Source: Nocardia cyriacigeorgica (GTDB taxonomy: Bacteria; Actinomycetota; Actinomycetes; Mycobacteriales; Mycobacteriaceae). From it: a stretch of 64,000 nucleotides of DNA. The stretch's first letter is position 1; each line of letters begins with the position of its first letter. The notes under the pieces are model-generated. The model was not told the DNA's origin. It saw only the letters and a program-made list of their open reading frames with translations, and searched no databases. The position numbers and the translations under genes were made by a program. The stretch is taken from the NCBI RefSeq assembly GCF_029868385.1, contig NZ_JARWNX010000020.1:62001-126000 (forward strand), written 5' to 3'. Below are positions 34,669 through 43,981 of the stretch, one piece after another.

Positions 34669-36011
34669 CCGGGCCTGTCGACCACGCCGCGGGCGAGCTG
34701 CGCCTGCTGCCGATCACCGGACTGCCGGAGTTCCGGCCCGGCGACGATCTCGCCGGACATCTCGCCGCCGCCGCCCCGTGGCTGGCCGACGGTGATGTGC
34801 TGGTGGTCACCAGCAAGATCGTCGCCAAGGTCGAGGGGCGCATCGTCGCGGCGCCACTGGACCCGCAGGAGCGCGATACCGCGCGCCGGGCCCTGGTCGA
34901 TCAGGAGGCGGTGCGGGTGCTGGCCCGCAAGGGGCGCACGCTCATCACCGAGAACCGGCTCGGCATCGTGCAGGCCGCGTCCGGGGTGGACGGGTCGAAT
35001 GTGGAGCAGGGCGAATTGGTGCTGCTGCCAGCAGATCCCGATGCCAGCGCGAAGGCGCTGCGCTCGGCGCTGGCCGAGCGGCTCGGGATCGAGGTGGCGG
35101 TGGTGATCACCGACACGATGGGCCGGGCCTGGCGCAACGGTCAGATCGATGCGGCCATCGGCTCGGCCGGGCTGCGGGTGCTGCACGACTATGCGGGCGC
35201 GGTGGACGGACAGGGCAACGAGCTGCATGTCACCCAGGTCGCCGTGGCCGACGAGCTGGCCGCCGCCGCCGATCTGGTGAAAGGCAAACTCGGCGGCGTG
35301 CCGGTGGCCGTGGTGCGCGGTCTGTCCTATGCCGACGACGCCTCCAGCGCAGCCGATCTCGTGCGGCGCGGCACCGACGATCTGTTCTGGCTCGGTACCG
35401 CCGAGGCGATCGAGCAGGGGCGTTCGGAGGCGGTACTGCTGCGGCGGTCGGTGCGCGAGTTCGCGAGCGACCCGGTCGATCCGGAGCGGGTGCGGGCCGC
35501 GGTATCGGTCGCATTGACCGCGCCCGCACCGCATCACACCCGGCCGGTGCGGTTCGTCTGGCTGCGTGACCGCGCGCGTCGGGAGCGGCTGCTGCACGCG
35601 ATGGCCGACAAGTGGCGGGCCGACCTCACCGCCGACGGGCTGCCCGCCGATCGGGTGGAGCGCCGGATCGCCCGCGGCCGGATCCTTTTCGACGCACCCG
35701 AGGTGATCATTCCGTGCTGCGTGCCCGACGGCGCGCACGACTATCCCGACGATCGACGCCGGGCAGCCGAGCAGACCATGTTCACCGTCGCGGTCGGTGC
35801 CGCGGTGCAGGGGCTGCTGGTCGCGCTGGCCACCGAGGGGCTCGGCAGCTGCTGGATCGGTTCGACTATCTTCGCGCCGGAGACCACGCGGGAGGTGCTC
35901 GGCCTGGACGGCGACTGGAATCCGCTGGGCGCCATCGCGATCGGTCATCCGCTCGAGGAACTCACACCGCGTCCGCCGCGGGCGCCGGGTGCGGCCCTGG
36001 TGGAGCTGTGA
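34665..36011 (+). CDS. fbiB: Coenzyme F420 gamma-glutamyl ligase with nitroreductase domain
   Basis: 448 residues with two domains. The N-terminal CofE ligase (about 1-245) includes [29 protein letters not shown] and [20 protein letters not shown]. The C-terminal nitroreductase-like domain (about 255-448) includes [13 protein letters not shown] and [15 protein letters not shown]. The ligase adds several Glu residues to F420-0; the C-terminal FMN domain reduces dehydro-F420 in mycobacteria. The start overlaps fbiA (ATGA) and the stop overlaps the NUDIX gene (GTGA). Confidence 0.93.
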   Translation: MTGPVDHAAGELRLLPITGLPEFRPGDDLAGHLAAAAPWLADGDVLVVTSKIVAKVEGRIVAAPLDPQERDTARRALVDQEAVRVLARKGRTLITENRLGIVQAASGVDGSNVEQGELVLLPADPDASAKALRSALAERLGIEVAVVITDTMGRAWRNGQIDAAIGSAGLRVLHDYAGAVDGQGNELHVTQVAVADELAAAADLVKGKLGGVPVAVVRGLSYADDASSAADLVRRGTDDLFWLGTAEAIEQGRSEAVLLRRSVREFASDPVDPERVRAAVSVALTAPAPHHTRPVRFVWLRDRARRERLLHAMADKWRADLTADGLPADRVERRIARGRILFDAPEVIIPCCVPDGAHDYPDDRRRAAEQTMFTVAVGAAVQGLLVALATEGLGSCWIGSTIFAPETTREVLGLDGDWNPLGAIAIGHPLEELTPRPPRAPGAALVEL

Positions 36012-36526
36012 GCGCGGATTCGCTGCACGCCTCGGCGACGGCCCTGCTCGAATCGTGGTCGCCGGGTACGGGATCGGAGGCCTCGCTGCGGGAGGCGATG
36101 CTCGCGTTCCTCGGCTCCGCGCCGCGCGGCTGTCTGCGTGAGCATGCGCCCGGTCACATCACGGCCTCGGCGGTGGTGTTCTCCGCCGACCGCGATGAGG
36201 TGCTGTTGACGCTGCATCCGCGGGTCGGGCGCTGGATCCAGCTCGGCGGGCACTGTGAGGAGGGTGATGCCACCGTGGCCGACGCCGCGCTGCGCGAGGC
36301 CACCGAGGAATCGGGTATCGACGGGCTGCGGCTGGCGCCGCGGCTCTACGGTGCGCAGGCGCATCCGATCACCTGCTCGCTCGGGGTGCCGACACGTCAT
36401 CTGGATCTGCTGTTCGAGATCACCGCGCCGAAGGGTGCGGTGCCGGTGCGCAGCGCCGAATCGACCGATCTGCGGTGGTGGCCGATCGATGCGCTGCCGG
36501 AGAATGCCGATGTGCTGATTCGCTGA
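36008..36526 (+). CDS. NUDIX hydrolase
   Basis: 172 residues. The Nudix box is [20 protein letters not shown] followed by EESG, carrying the REUxEExGU Glu residues that bind the metal. About 45 helical residues precede the domain. The substrate is not identifiable; the GTG start overlapping the fbiB stop suggests co-translation, but a link to F420 metabolism is not established. A strong hairpin follows 16 bases after the stop. Confidence 0.87.
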   Translation: MSADSLHASATALLESWSPGTGSEASLREAMLAFLGSAPRGCLREHAPGHITASAVVFSADRDEVLLTLHPRVGRWIQLGGHCEEGDATVADAALREATEESGIDGLRLAPRLYGAQAHPITCSLGVPTRHLDLLFEITAPKGAVPVRSAESTDLRWWPIDALPENADVLIR

Positions 36527-36542
36527 GTGTCGACTGCCATGA

Positions 36543-36571
36543 GGGCGCCCGCACGGTGTGTGCGGGCGCCC
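36543..36571 (+). terminator. Terminator after the fbiA-fbiB-NUDIX operon
   Basis: GGGCGCCCGCAC and GTGCGGGCGCCC form a perfect 12-bp stem with a 5-base loop, followed by TTCTC. Confidence 0.75.
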
Positions 36572-36618
36572 TTCTCATGTCCGGATGTCACCGGTCGGCT
36601 CCGGGGTCACAGATGCTT

Positions 36619-36638
36619 TACAAATCAAGCTATTTGTA
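36619..36638. promoter_or_regulatory. Palindromic operator upstream of alkB
   Basis: TACAAAT-caagct-ATTTGTA has perfect 7-bp arms with a 6-base spacer, the size of a TetR dimer site. It overlaps TTTACA, a possible -35, and TATAGA follows. It is about 87-106 bases upstream of alkB. Confidence 0.55.
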
Positions 36639-36685
36639 TAGACGAAGGACAAACTGTCGCCTATCGTCAACTTCAGGTGGTAGTG

Positions 36686-36703
36686 CACATCACATGTGAT
36701 GTG
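36686..36703. promoter_or_regulatory. 18-bp perfect palindrome in the alkB leader
   Basis: CACATCACATGTGATGTG is its own reverse complement. It ends nine bases before the alkB Shine-Dalgarno sequence, so it could be a second regulator site or form an RNA hairpin in the leader. Confidence 0.5.
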
Positions 36704-36724
36704 TGTCGCTTGAAGGAGACGATG

Positions 36725-37966
36725 ATGTCTACTGATGCCGAAACCGCAGGTCTGGCGCCCGAGACGCCCGCCTGGCGGGACCGGAAACGGTATATGTGGC
36801 TGTGGGGGCTGTTCGCGCCCACCGGACTGTTCACCATCGGGCTACCGCTCATCTGGGCGCTGAACGAACTGGGCTGGACCGGATTGGCCCATGTGCCGTT
36901 CTGGCTCGGCCCGATCCTGGTGTATCTGGTCATTCCGCTGGCCGATATCTTCTTCGGCCCCGACGGCTCCAATCCGCCCGATGAGGTGATGGAGTACCTG
37001 GAAAACGACAAGTACTACCGATACCTCACCTACCTCTACCTGCCGTTCCAGTACGCCTCGCTGATCATGGCCTGCTATCTGATCACCGCGAGCGATCTGC
37101 GCTGGCTCGGGATCGACGGCGGGCTCATGGTGGTCGACAAGATCGGCCTCGCCGTGACGGTCGGCATCATCGGCGGCATCGGTATCAACACCGCGCACGA
37201 ACTCGGCCACAAGAAGGTCGATCTGGAGCGCTGGCTGTCCCGGATCGCGCTGGCCAAGTCCTGCTACGGCCACTTCTACATCGAGCACAACCGCGGCCAT
37301 CACGTGCGCGTGGCCACACCGGAGGACCCGGCGAGTTCTCGGGTGGGGGAGACCTTCTGGGCGTTCTGGCCGCGCACCGTCGTCGGCGGCCTGCGTTCGT
37401 CGTGGCGGCTGGAGAAGGCCAGGCTCGAGCGGCTCGGCAAGAAGCCGTGGACGTTACAGAACGAAGTGCTCAGCGCCTGGCTGATGTCGGTGCTGCTGTT
37501 CGCGGTCCTGATCGCGGTGTTCGGCATCGAGGTGCTGCCGTATCTGCTGCTCCAGGCCGTCGTCGGATTCAGCCTGCTCGAAGCGGTCAACTACCTCGAG
37601 CACTACGGCCTGGTGCGGCAGCGGACGGCGAGCGGGCGCTATGAACGGCCCGCGCCCACGCACAGCTGGAACAGCGACCACATCGTGACCAATATCTTCC
37701 TGTACCACTTGCAGCGCCACAGTGACCATCACGCCTACCCGACCCGGCGCTATCAGACGCTGCGCAGCTGGGACGGTGCGCCCAATCTGCCCAGCGGCTA
37801 CGCGAGCATGATCCTGCTCGCCTACTTCCCGCCGATCTGGCGCCGGGTCATGGACAAGCGGGTGCTCGCCCATTACGACGGCGATATCACCAGGGCCAAT
37901 ATCCACCCGGCCAAACACGACCAGGTGCTGGCCCGATACGGCTCGACCGCGGGAGGTACGGCATGA
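36725..37966 (+). CDS. alkB: Alkane 1-monooxygenase AlkB
   Basis: 413 residues, an integral membrane non-haem di-iron hydroxylase with about six helices. The His boxes are HELGHKK (about 157), EHNRGHH (about 187) and LQRHSDHH (about 328), and the NYLEHYGL motif specific to alkane hydroxylases is present. It oxidises the end of n-alkanes to 1-alkanols, taking electrons from the rubredoxin encoded downstream. The start at ATG 36725 is chosen because GAAGGAG lies seven bases before it; ATG 36722 is also possible. The stop overlaps the rubredoxin start. Confidence 0.93.
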   Translation: MSTDAETAGLAPETPAWRDRKRYMWLWGLFAPTGLFTIGLPLIWALNELGWTGLAHVPFWLGPILVYLVIPLADIFFGPDGSNPPDEVMEYLENDKYYRYLTYLYLPFQYASLIMACYLITASDLRWLGIDGGLMVVDKIGLAVTVGIIGGIGINTAHELGHKKVDLERWLSRIALAKSCYGHFYIEHNRGHHVRVATPEDPASSRVGETFWAFWPRTVVGGLRSSWRLEKARLERLGKKPWTLQNEVLSAWLMSVLLFAVLIAVFGIEVLPYLLLQAVVGFSLLEAVNYLEHYGLVRQRTASGRYERPAPTHSWNSDHIVTNIFLYHLQRHSDHHAYPTRRYQTLRSWDGAPNLPSGYASMILLAYFPPIWRRVMDKRVLAHYDGDITRANIHPAKHDQVLARYGSTAGGTA

Positions 37967-38145
37967 GCGCGTATCGGTGTCCGGTGTGCGAGTACGTCTA
38001 CGACGAGATCACGGGCGAGCCGCATGAAGGCTTCCCGGCGGGGACGCCGTGGTCCGCGGTTCCCGACGACTGGTGCTGTCCGGACTGCGGGGTGCGGGAA
38101 AAGATCGATTTCGAATCGGTCGGCAGCGATCAGGCACGACGGTAG
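37963..38145 (+). CDS. rubA: Rubredoxin (AlkG1-type)
   Basis: 60 residues with two iron-binding pairs, CPVCEY (residues 6-9) and CPDCGV (39-42). The first pair is followed by EYVYDEITGEP. In characterised alkane systems AlkG1-type rubredoxins with this CPVCEY sequence could not reduce AlkB, unlike AlkG2 types, so its role may be different or accessory. ATG overlaps the alkB stop by four bases. Confidence 0.92.
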   Translation: MSAYRCPVCEYVYDEITGEPHEGFPAGTPWSAVPDDWCCPDCGVREKIDFESVGSDQARR

Positions 38146-38169
38146 TCCGGCGAGCGAAGAGGTGACGAT

Positions 38170-38352
38170 ATGACCGAATACAAGCTGTATCAGTGCATCC
38201 AGTGCGGCTTCGAATACGACGAGGCCGAGGGCTGGCCGGAGGACGGCATTGCGCCCGGCACTCGCTGGGACGATATCCCCGACGACTGGACCTGCCCGGA
38301 CTGCGGCGCCGCCAAGGCCGATTTCTTCATGGTCGAGATCGAGCGGTCGTGA
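38170..38352 (+). CDS. rubB: Rubredoxin (AlkG2-type electron donor to AlkB)
   Basis: 60 residues with [18 protein letters not shown] and [13 protein letters not shown], the classic AlkG2-type sequence. It carries electrons from rubredoxin reductase to the di-iron site of AlkB; no reductase gene is present here. It starts 24 bases after the first rubredoxin with AAGAGGTGA upstream. Confidence 0.93.
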   Translation: MTEYKLYQCIQCGFEYDEAEGWPEDGIAPGTRWDDIPDDWTCPDCGAAKADFFMVEIERS

Positions 38353-38356
38353 GGTT

Positions 38357-38385
38357 TTGACTGCGGCAGACGCCCGTGCCAGTGT
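38357..38385 (+). promoter_or_regulatory. Promoter of the alk-cluster TetR gene
   Basis: TTGACT (38357-38362), a 17-base spacer, CAGTGT (38380-38385), then seven bases to ATG 38393. The regulator can thus be made independently of the alkB operon, as a leaderless mRNA. Confidence 0.5.
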
Positions 38386-38392
38386 CGCAGGC

Positions 38393-39013
38393 ATGCCGCG
38401 CAACGGGTCGAGAGTCACCTATCAGGAGGCCGCGCGGGAGCTGTTGCGCAGTTCGGTCCTCGATGCCATGCGCGAACTGCTCACCGAGCGCGACTGGTCC
38501 AAGATCACCCTCGGTGACGTGGCCACTCGCGCCGGTGTCAGCAGGCAGACGCTGTACAACGAATTCGGCTCGCGGGCCGGACTCGCCCAGGCCTACGCCC
38601 TGCGCTTGGCCGACGACCTGGTCGATCATGTCGGGGCCGCCATCGACGACAATGTCGGCGATGCCCGCGCGGCCTTCCGGCAGGGTCTGTCCGGCTTCTT
38701 CCTCGGCGCCGCCGCTGATCCGCTGGTGCGCTCACTGGTCGCGGGCGAGGTCAAACTCGATCTGCTCCGGCTGATAACCCTCGACGCCGAGCCGCTGGTC
38801 GAACACGCCACCGAACGATTGTCGGTGGCGTTTCAGCACAGCTGGGTCGATGCCACCGCCACCGAGGCCGATGTGCTCGCCCAGGCACTCGTGCGGATCG
38901 CCCTGAGCTATATCCCCACCCCACCCGCACCCGGCCGCGATGCCCCCGAGGAACTGAGCGCCTTGCTCGGGCCCTATGTGGAGGCGATTCTCGCGGCCCG
39001 CGAATTGCGGTAG
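38393..39013 (+). CDS. TetR family regulator of the alkane genes (AlkX/Rv3249c-like)
   Basis: 206 residues. The HTH region is DAMRELLTERDWSKITLGDVATRAGVSRQTLYNEFGSRAGLAQAYA. The C-terminal domain is helical and includes a basic/acidic loop before ALSYIPTPPAP. By position after the rubredoxins it corresponds to AlkX-type repressors that respond to fatty acid signals, and to Rv3249c. ATG 38393 follows a leaderless promoter; the frame is open back to 38249. The palindrome in front of alkB is the natural candidate target, though no copy of it is seen before this gene or before the second alkB. Confidence 0.85.
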   Translation: MPRNGSRVTYQEAARELLRSSVLDAMRELLTERDWSKITLGDVATRAGVSRQTLYNEFGSRAGLAQAYALRLADDLVDHVGAAIDDNVGDARAAFRQGLSGFFLGAAADPLVRSLVAGEVKLDLLRLITLDAEPLVEHATERLSVAFQHSWVDATATEADVLAQALVRIALSYIPTPPAPGRDAPEELSALLGPYVEAILAARELR

Positions 39014-39194
39014 CTACCGCGCTGCCGGGCCGGTCCGTCCGCGCGCGGAGGCGATCCACCGTGAACGCAGAGTGCCCCTTCGGTTACGGCACGGTGGCCC
39101 TTTCGGGTGTGCGGTGAATTCGCACGGCCGTTTGCGGCCGGTATGCGGTGACCTCGATCACAGGGTTGATCGAACAACGGCCTTCTATCAGGGC

Positions 39195-39237
39195 TGTAAC
39201 GGTCGCCACGTTTGGGGGTCAAGGAAAGGTGTAACGG
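39195..39237 (+). promoter_or_regulatory. TGTAACGG pair upstream of the second alkB
   Basis: The 8-mer TGTAACGG occurs at 39195-39202 and 39230-39237. It reappears at 60942 and 61800, again only in promoter DNA. Nothing else was recognised in the 285-base gap 39014-39298. Confidence 0.3.
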
Positions 39238-39298
39238 ACCACACGTCTGAGACTATGGATGTCCGTTGGTGTCAGGGTTCATTTTTAGCGGGGCAAGC

Positions 39299-40459
39299 GT
39301 GCAAACGGTTGGCAAACCGAGGGGATCGGCCGATCCCAAACGCCATCTGTGGTTTCTCGGTCTCATCGCGCCTGCGTGCGCTTTGCTGCCCTCTCAACTG
39401 GTGTTGCACACCGGGTTGACGGTCTTCTGGTGGATCGGGCCGATCATCGTGCTGATCGTGATCCCGCTGCTGGATCAGCTGGTCGGCGAGGACGGCAGCA
39501 ACCCCCGCGACGAGGATTACGAACTGCTGTCCAACGACCGCTACTACCGGTGGTGCACCTATCTGTTCCTGCCGATCCAGCTGGCCGGACTCATAGTCGC
39601 GGGCTATCTCTGGTCCGGTGACGAGCTGAGCGTCACCGACAAACTCGGGCTGGCCACCACCCTCGGACTCGTCTCCGGTATCGGCATCAACGCCGCGCAC
39701 GAACTGGGCCATCGGGTCGAGAGCCTGGAACGCTGGCTGGCCAAGATCGCGCTGGCGCAGTCGGGGTACGGCCACTTCTTCGTCGAGCACAACCGCGGCC
39801 ATCACATGCGGGTGGCCACGCCGGAGGATCCGGCCAGCGGCCGGTTCGGTGAATCGCTGTGGGAATTCCTGCCGCGCAGCGTGTCCGGTGGTTTCCGGTC
39901 CGCGATCCGACTCGAGCGCGCCCGGCTGGCTCGCCGTGAGCTGCGCTGGTGGAGTGTGCACAACCACATCCTGCAAGCCTGGTCGATGACGGTGGTGCTG
40001 TTCGGTGGGCTGCTGCTGGCGTTCGGTCTCGAGATCCTGCCGTACCTGCTGCTGCAAGCCGTGATCGGGGTGATGCTGCTGGAGACGGTGAACTATGTCG
40101 AGCACTACGGCCTGCTGCGCGAACGCACCCCCGGCGGCCGCTACCGGCGCTGTTCACCGCGCGACAGCTGGAACAGCGACCGGCTGGTGACCAACATCTT
40201 CCTGTTCCATCTGCAACGACACAGCGATCACCACGCCAATCCCGGCCGTCGCTATCAGACGCTGCGCAGTTCACAGCAGGCGCCGCAGCTGCCGGCGGGC
40301 TACGCCACGATGATCCTGCTCGCGGCCATTCCACCGCTGTGGCGACGGGTGATGGATCCGCGGGTGCTCGCGCACTACGGCGGCGATATCAGTCGTGCCA
40401 ATATCGCGGCGCGCAAGCGGGATCGGTTGCTGGCGCGGCACGGAGCCACCGCCTCCTGA
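39299..40459 (+). CDS. Second alkane 1-monooxygenase (AlkB paralog)
   Basis: 386 residues. The His boxes HELGHRV, EHNRGHH and LQRHSDHH and the NYVEHYGLL motif match those of the first AlkB, and long stretches are closely alike (GHHMRVATPEDPAS; LVTNIFLFHLQRHSDHHANP). It lacks its own rubredoxin and presumably uses the pair encoded upstream. GTG 39299 is chosen because AGCGGGG precedes it and the N-terminus then matches the first AlkB in length; the frame is open from TTG 39266 and GTG 39269. It sits between the TetR gene and sahH, where M. tuberculosis has none. Confidence 0.88.
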   Translation: MQTVGKPRGSADPKRHLWFLGLIAPACALLPSQLVLHTGLTVFWWIGPIIVLIVIPLLDQLVGEDGSNPRDEDYELLSNDRYYRWCTYLFLPIQLAGLIVAGYLWSGDELSVTDKLGLATTLGLVSGIGINAAHELGHRVESLERWLAKIALAQSGYGHFFVEHNRGHHMRVATPEDPASGRFGESLWEFLPRSVSGGFRSAIRLERARLARRELRWWSVHNHILQAWSMTVVLFGGLLLAFGLEILPYLLLQAVIGVMLLETVNYVEHYGLLRERTPGGRYRRCSPRDSWNSDRLVTNIFLFHLQRHSDHHANPGRRYQTLRSSQQAPQLPAGYATMILLAAIPPLWRRVMDPRVLAHYGGDISRANIAARKRDRLLARHGATAS

Positions 40460-40549
40460 GTTCGGCTCCTCGGTTGCCGGACACCGCTGTCGCCGAAGCG
40501 ACTAGCCTGGCTTCGGAACCGATATCCGGAGAGAGGCTGATCCAGGCGC

Positions 40550-42034
<1,485 letters not shown>

Positions 42035-42050
42035 TCCGCTGAGACGCGAG

Positions 42051-42081
42051 TGGCCCGTCGACGCATTTCGTCGACGGGCCA
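42051..42081. terminator. Bidirectional terminator between sahH and a small secreted-protein gene
   Basis: TGGCCCGTCGACG and CGTCGACGGGCCA form a perfect 13-bp stem with a 5-base loop. The genes on both sides converge on it. Confidence 0.75.
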
Positions 42082-42105
42082 CCGGCGTTCATACCGTTGA
42101 CGCGC

Positions 42106-42342
42106 TCAGCACACGGTGCCCGGTGTGCAGCCCCGGCCGATCTGGGCCAGCAGCTCGAGTACGTCGACCACCATGTCCGCACTGCCCGTGGCGCTGCCGG
42201 TCCCGCTGTCGTCGACGGGGGCGTTCGCGACGGGCGCCGCGGGTTCCAGCGCCAGGGGCGCGGCGGTGGCGGTGCCACCGGCGACGGTGACGCCCAGAAT
42301 GACCGCGATGGCGGCGGTGTGCAGGGCGCGCTTGATCGACAT
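42106..42342 (-). CDS. Small secreted protein with C-terminal Cys pair
   Basis: 78 residues. A signal peptide (KRALHTAAIAVILGVTVAGG, cleavage near ATAAP) is followed by an Ala/Asp/Gly-rich mature part of about 50 residues ending in GRGCTPGTVC. The two Cys are six residues apart and could form a disulfide. I do not recognise the family. It resembles in plan the 78-residue protein at 61.9 kb. ATG 42342 follows AGGGAGAA. Confidence 0.7.
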   Translation of the reverse strand: MSIKRALHTAAIAVILGVTVAGGTATAAPLALEPAAPVANAPVDDSGTGSATGSADMVVDVLELLAQIGRGCTPGTVC

Positions 42343-42525
42343 ATGTTCTCCCTGTGAGGTGTGGAGCCGGTGTGCTCCGCGGCCGGAGATTGTCCGGGCC
42401 TACCGACCATGCCCGCCGTGACTCTCGGCGGCCAGACCCGAATCCTGTGGTCGCGATCGCGGTCGCCGCGCCCATCGTGCAGCACGGTGCCGGTAGTGGG
42501 TTTCCGGCCCGGGACCAGCGCCGAG

Positions 42526-42531
42526 TACCCT
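42526..42531 (+). promoter_or_regulatory. -10 element of tmk
   Basis: TACCCT, seven bases before ATG 42539; predicted leaderless transcript. The rest of the divergent gap 42343-42538 shows no gene. Confidence 0.5.
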
Positions 42532-42538
42532 GCTGGCC

Positions 42539-43186
42539 ATGGGTGAACTGATCGCGGTCGAAGGGCTCGACGGCGCCGGAAAACGGACGCTGATCGACGG
42601 CCTGCTCACCGATCTGCGCGCGCGGGGTCTGCGCGCGGGCACCCTCGCCTTTCCCGCCTACGGCCGGTCCATCCACGCCGATCTCGCGGCCGAGGCGCTG
42701 CGCGGCGCCCACGGCGACCTCGCCGCGTCCATCAACGCGATGGCTGTGCTGTTCGCACTGGATCGCGCCGATGCCGCCGCGGAGTTGTCGAACCTGTTGG
42801 ACGGCAACGACATCGTGGTCCTCGACCGCTATGTCGCCTCCAATGCGGCGTATTCGGCGGCGCGGGCCGAACAATCGGCCGACGGCGAAATCGTCGACTG
42901 GGTGGGCGATCTGGAGTTCGGCAGGCTGAAACTGCCGGTTCCCGCGCTCACCGTACTGCTCGACATTCCCACCGAGGTCGCCGCCGAACGAGCCCGCAGG
43001 CGTGGCGAACTCGACGCCACCCGGGCGCTGGACGCCTATGAGCGCGACGGCGGCCTACAAGCGCGCACCGGCGCGGTGTACCGGCAGCTGGCCGACCGCG
43101 ACTGGTACGGCCCGTGGTGGACATACCGATCCGATGACGATCGAGAGGCCCTACGCGCCCGTTGTGTGGAAATCCTGGGCGAATAG
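42539..43186 (+). CDS. tmk: Thymidylate kinase
   Basis: 215 residues. The P-loop is VEGLDGAGKRTLIDGL, with Arg-Thr in place of the more common Ser-Thr, as also in mycobacterial enzymes. VVLDRYVASNAAYSAARA holds the DR(Y) motif and LDIPTEVAAERARRRG the lid region. It phosphorylates dTMP to dTDP. ATG 42539 has no Shine-Dalgarno sequence but TACCCT seven bases upstream. It leads the conserved tmk-mtrA-mtrB-lpqB block. Confidence 0.92.
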   Translation: MGELIAVEGLDGAGKRTLIDGLLTDLRARGLRAGTLAFPAYGRSIHADLAAEALRGAHGDLAASINAMAVLFALDRADAAAELSNLLDGNDIVVLDRYVASNAAYSAARAEQSADGEIVDWVGDLEFGRLKLPVPALTVLLDIPTEVAAERARRRGELDATRALDAYERDGGLQARTGAVYRQLADRDWYGPWWTYRSDDDREALRARCVEILGE

Positions 43187-43264
43187 GGTTGGATATGCGG
43201 CGCGCGTGCACCAGTAATGCGCGTGGTGGCCCGATACTGGCGTGGGAGATGACAACATAGAGAT

Positions 43265-43942
43265 ATGAAGCCGAAGATTCTGGTCGTCGACGACGATATG
43301 GCACTCGCGGAGATGCTCACGATCGTCCTGCGCGGGGAAGGGTTCGACCCGCATGTGGTCGGCGACGGCACACAGGCGCTGTCGGCGGTGCGGGAGATCC
43401 GTCCCGATCTGGTGTTGCTGGACCTGATGCTGCCCGGTATGAACGGCATCGACGTATGCCGCGTGCTCCGGGCCGATTCGGGCGTCCCGATCGTGATGCT
43501 CACGGCCAAGACCGACACGGTCGACGTCGTGCTCGGTCTGGAGTCCGGCGCCGATGATTACATCGTCAAACCCTTCAAACCGAAGGAACTCGTCGCCCGC
43601 GTGCGGGCGCGCCTGCGTCGCACCGAGGAGGAGCCCGCCGAGCTGCTCACCATCGCCGACATCGTCATCGATGTACCGGCCCACAAGGTGAGCCGCGACG
43701 GTGCGCAGATCTCGCTGACCCCGCTCGAGTTCGACCTGCTGGTGGCGCTCGCGCGCAAACCGCGGCAGGTGTTCACCCGCGAGGTGCTGCTCGAACAGGT
43801 GTGGGGTTACCGGCACGCGGCCGATACCCGCTTGGTGAACGTGCATGTCCAGCGCCTGCGCGCCAAGGTCGAAAAGGATCCCGAGAACCCGGAGATCGTG
43901 CTGACCGTGCGTGGGGTGGGGTACAAGGCCGGACCGCCGTGA
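43265..43942 (+). CDS. mtrA: Response regulator MtrA
   Basis: 225 residues, OmpR family. The receiver has the acidic pair at residues 9-11, phospho-acceptor Asp53 (LVLLDLMLPGMNG), Thr in IVMLTAKTD and Lys in DYIVKPFKPKEL. The winged helix includes SLTPLEFDLLVALARKPRQV and VHVQRLRAKVEKDP. It is phosphorylated by MtrB encoded next and controls cell division, wall and osmotic-response genes in mycobacteria and corynebacteria. The start at ATG 43265 gives the family's normal N-terminus. Confidence 0.96.
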   Translation: MKPKILVVDDDMALAEMLTIVLRGEGFDPHVVGDGTQALSAVREIRPDLVLLDLMLPGMNGIDVCRVLRADSGVPIVMLTAKTDTVDVVLGLESGADDYIVKPFKPKELVARVRARLRRTEEEPAELLTIADIVIDVPAHKVSRDGAQISLTPLEFDLLVALARKPRQVFTREVLLEQVWGYRHAADTRLVNVHVQRLRAKVEKDPENPEIVLTVRGVGYKAGPP

Positions 43943-43981
43943 TCGGTAGTCGGTCCGGGTCGATGACTCGGAGGCGGCGGC

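Noticed and set aside
40460..40549. SAH riboswitch before sahH
   Set aside because: The region is short and I do not see the conserved SAH-riboswitch core; a simple promoter (TAGCCT) explains it.
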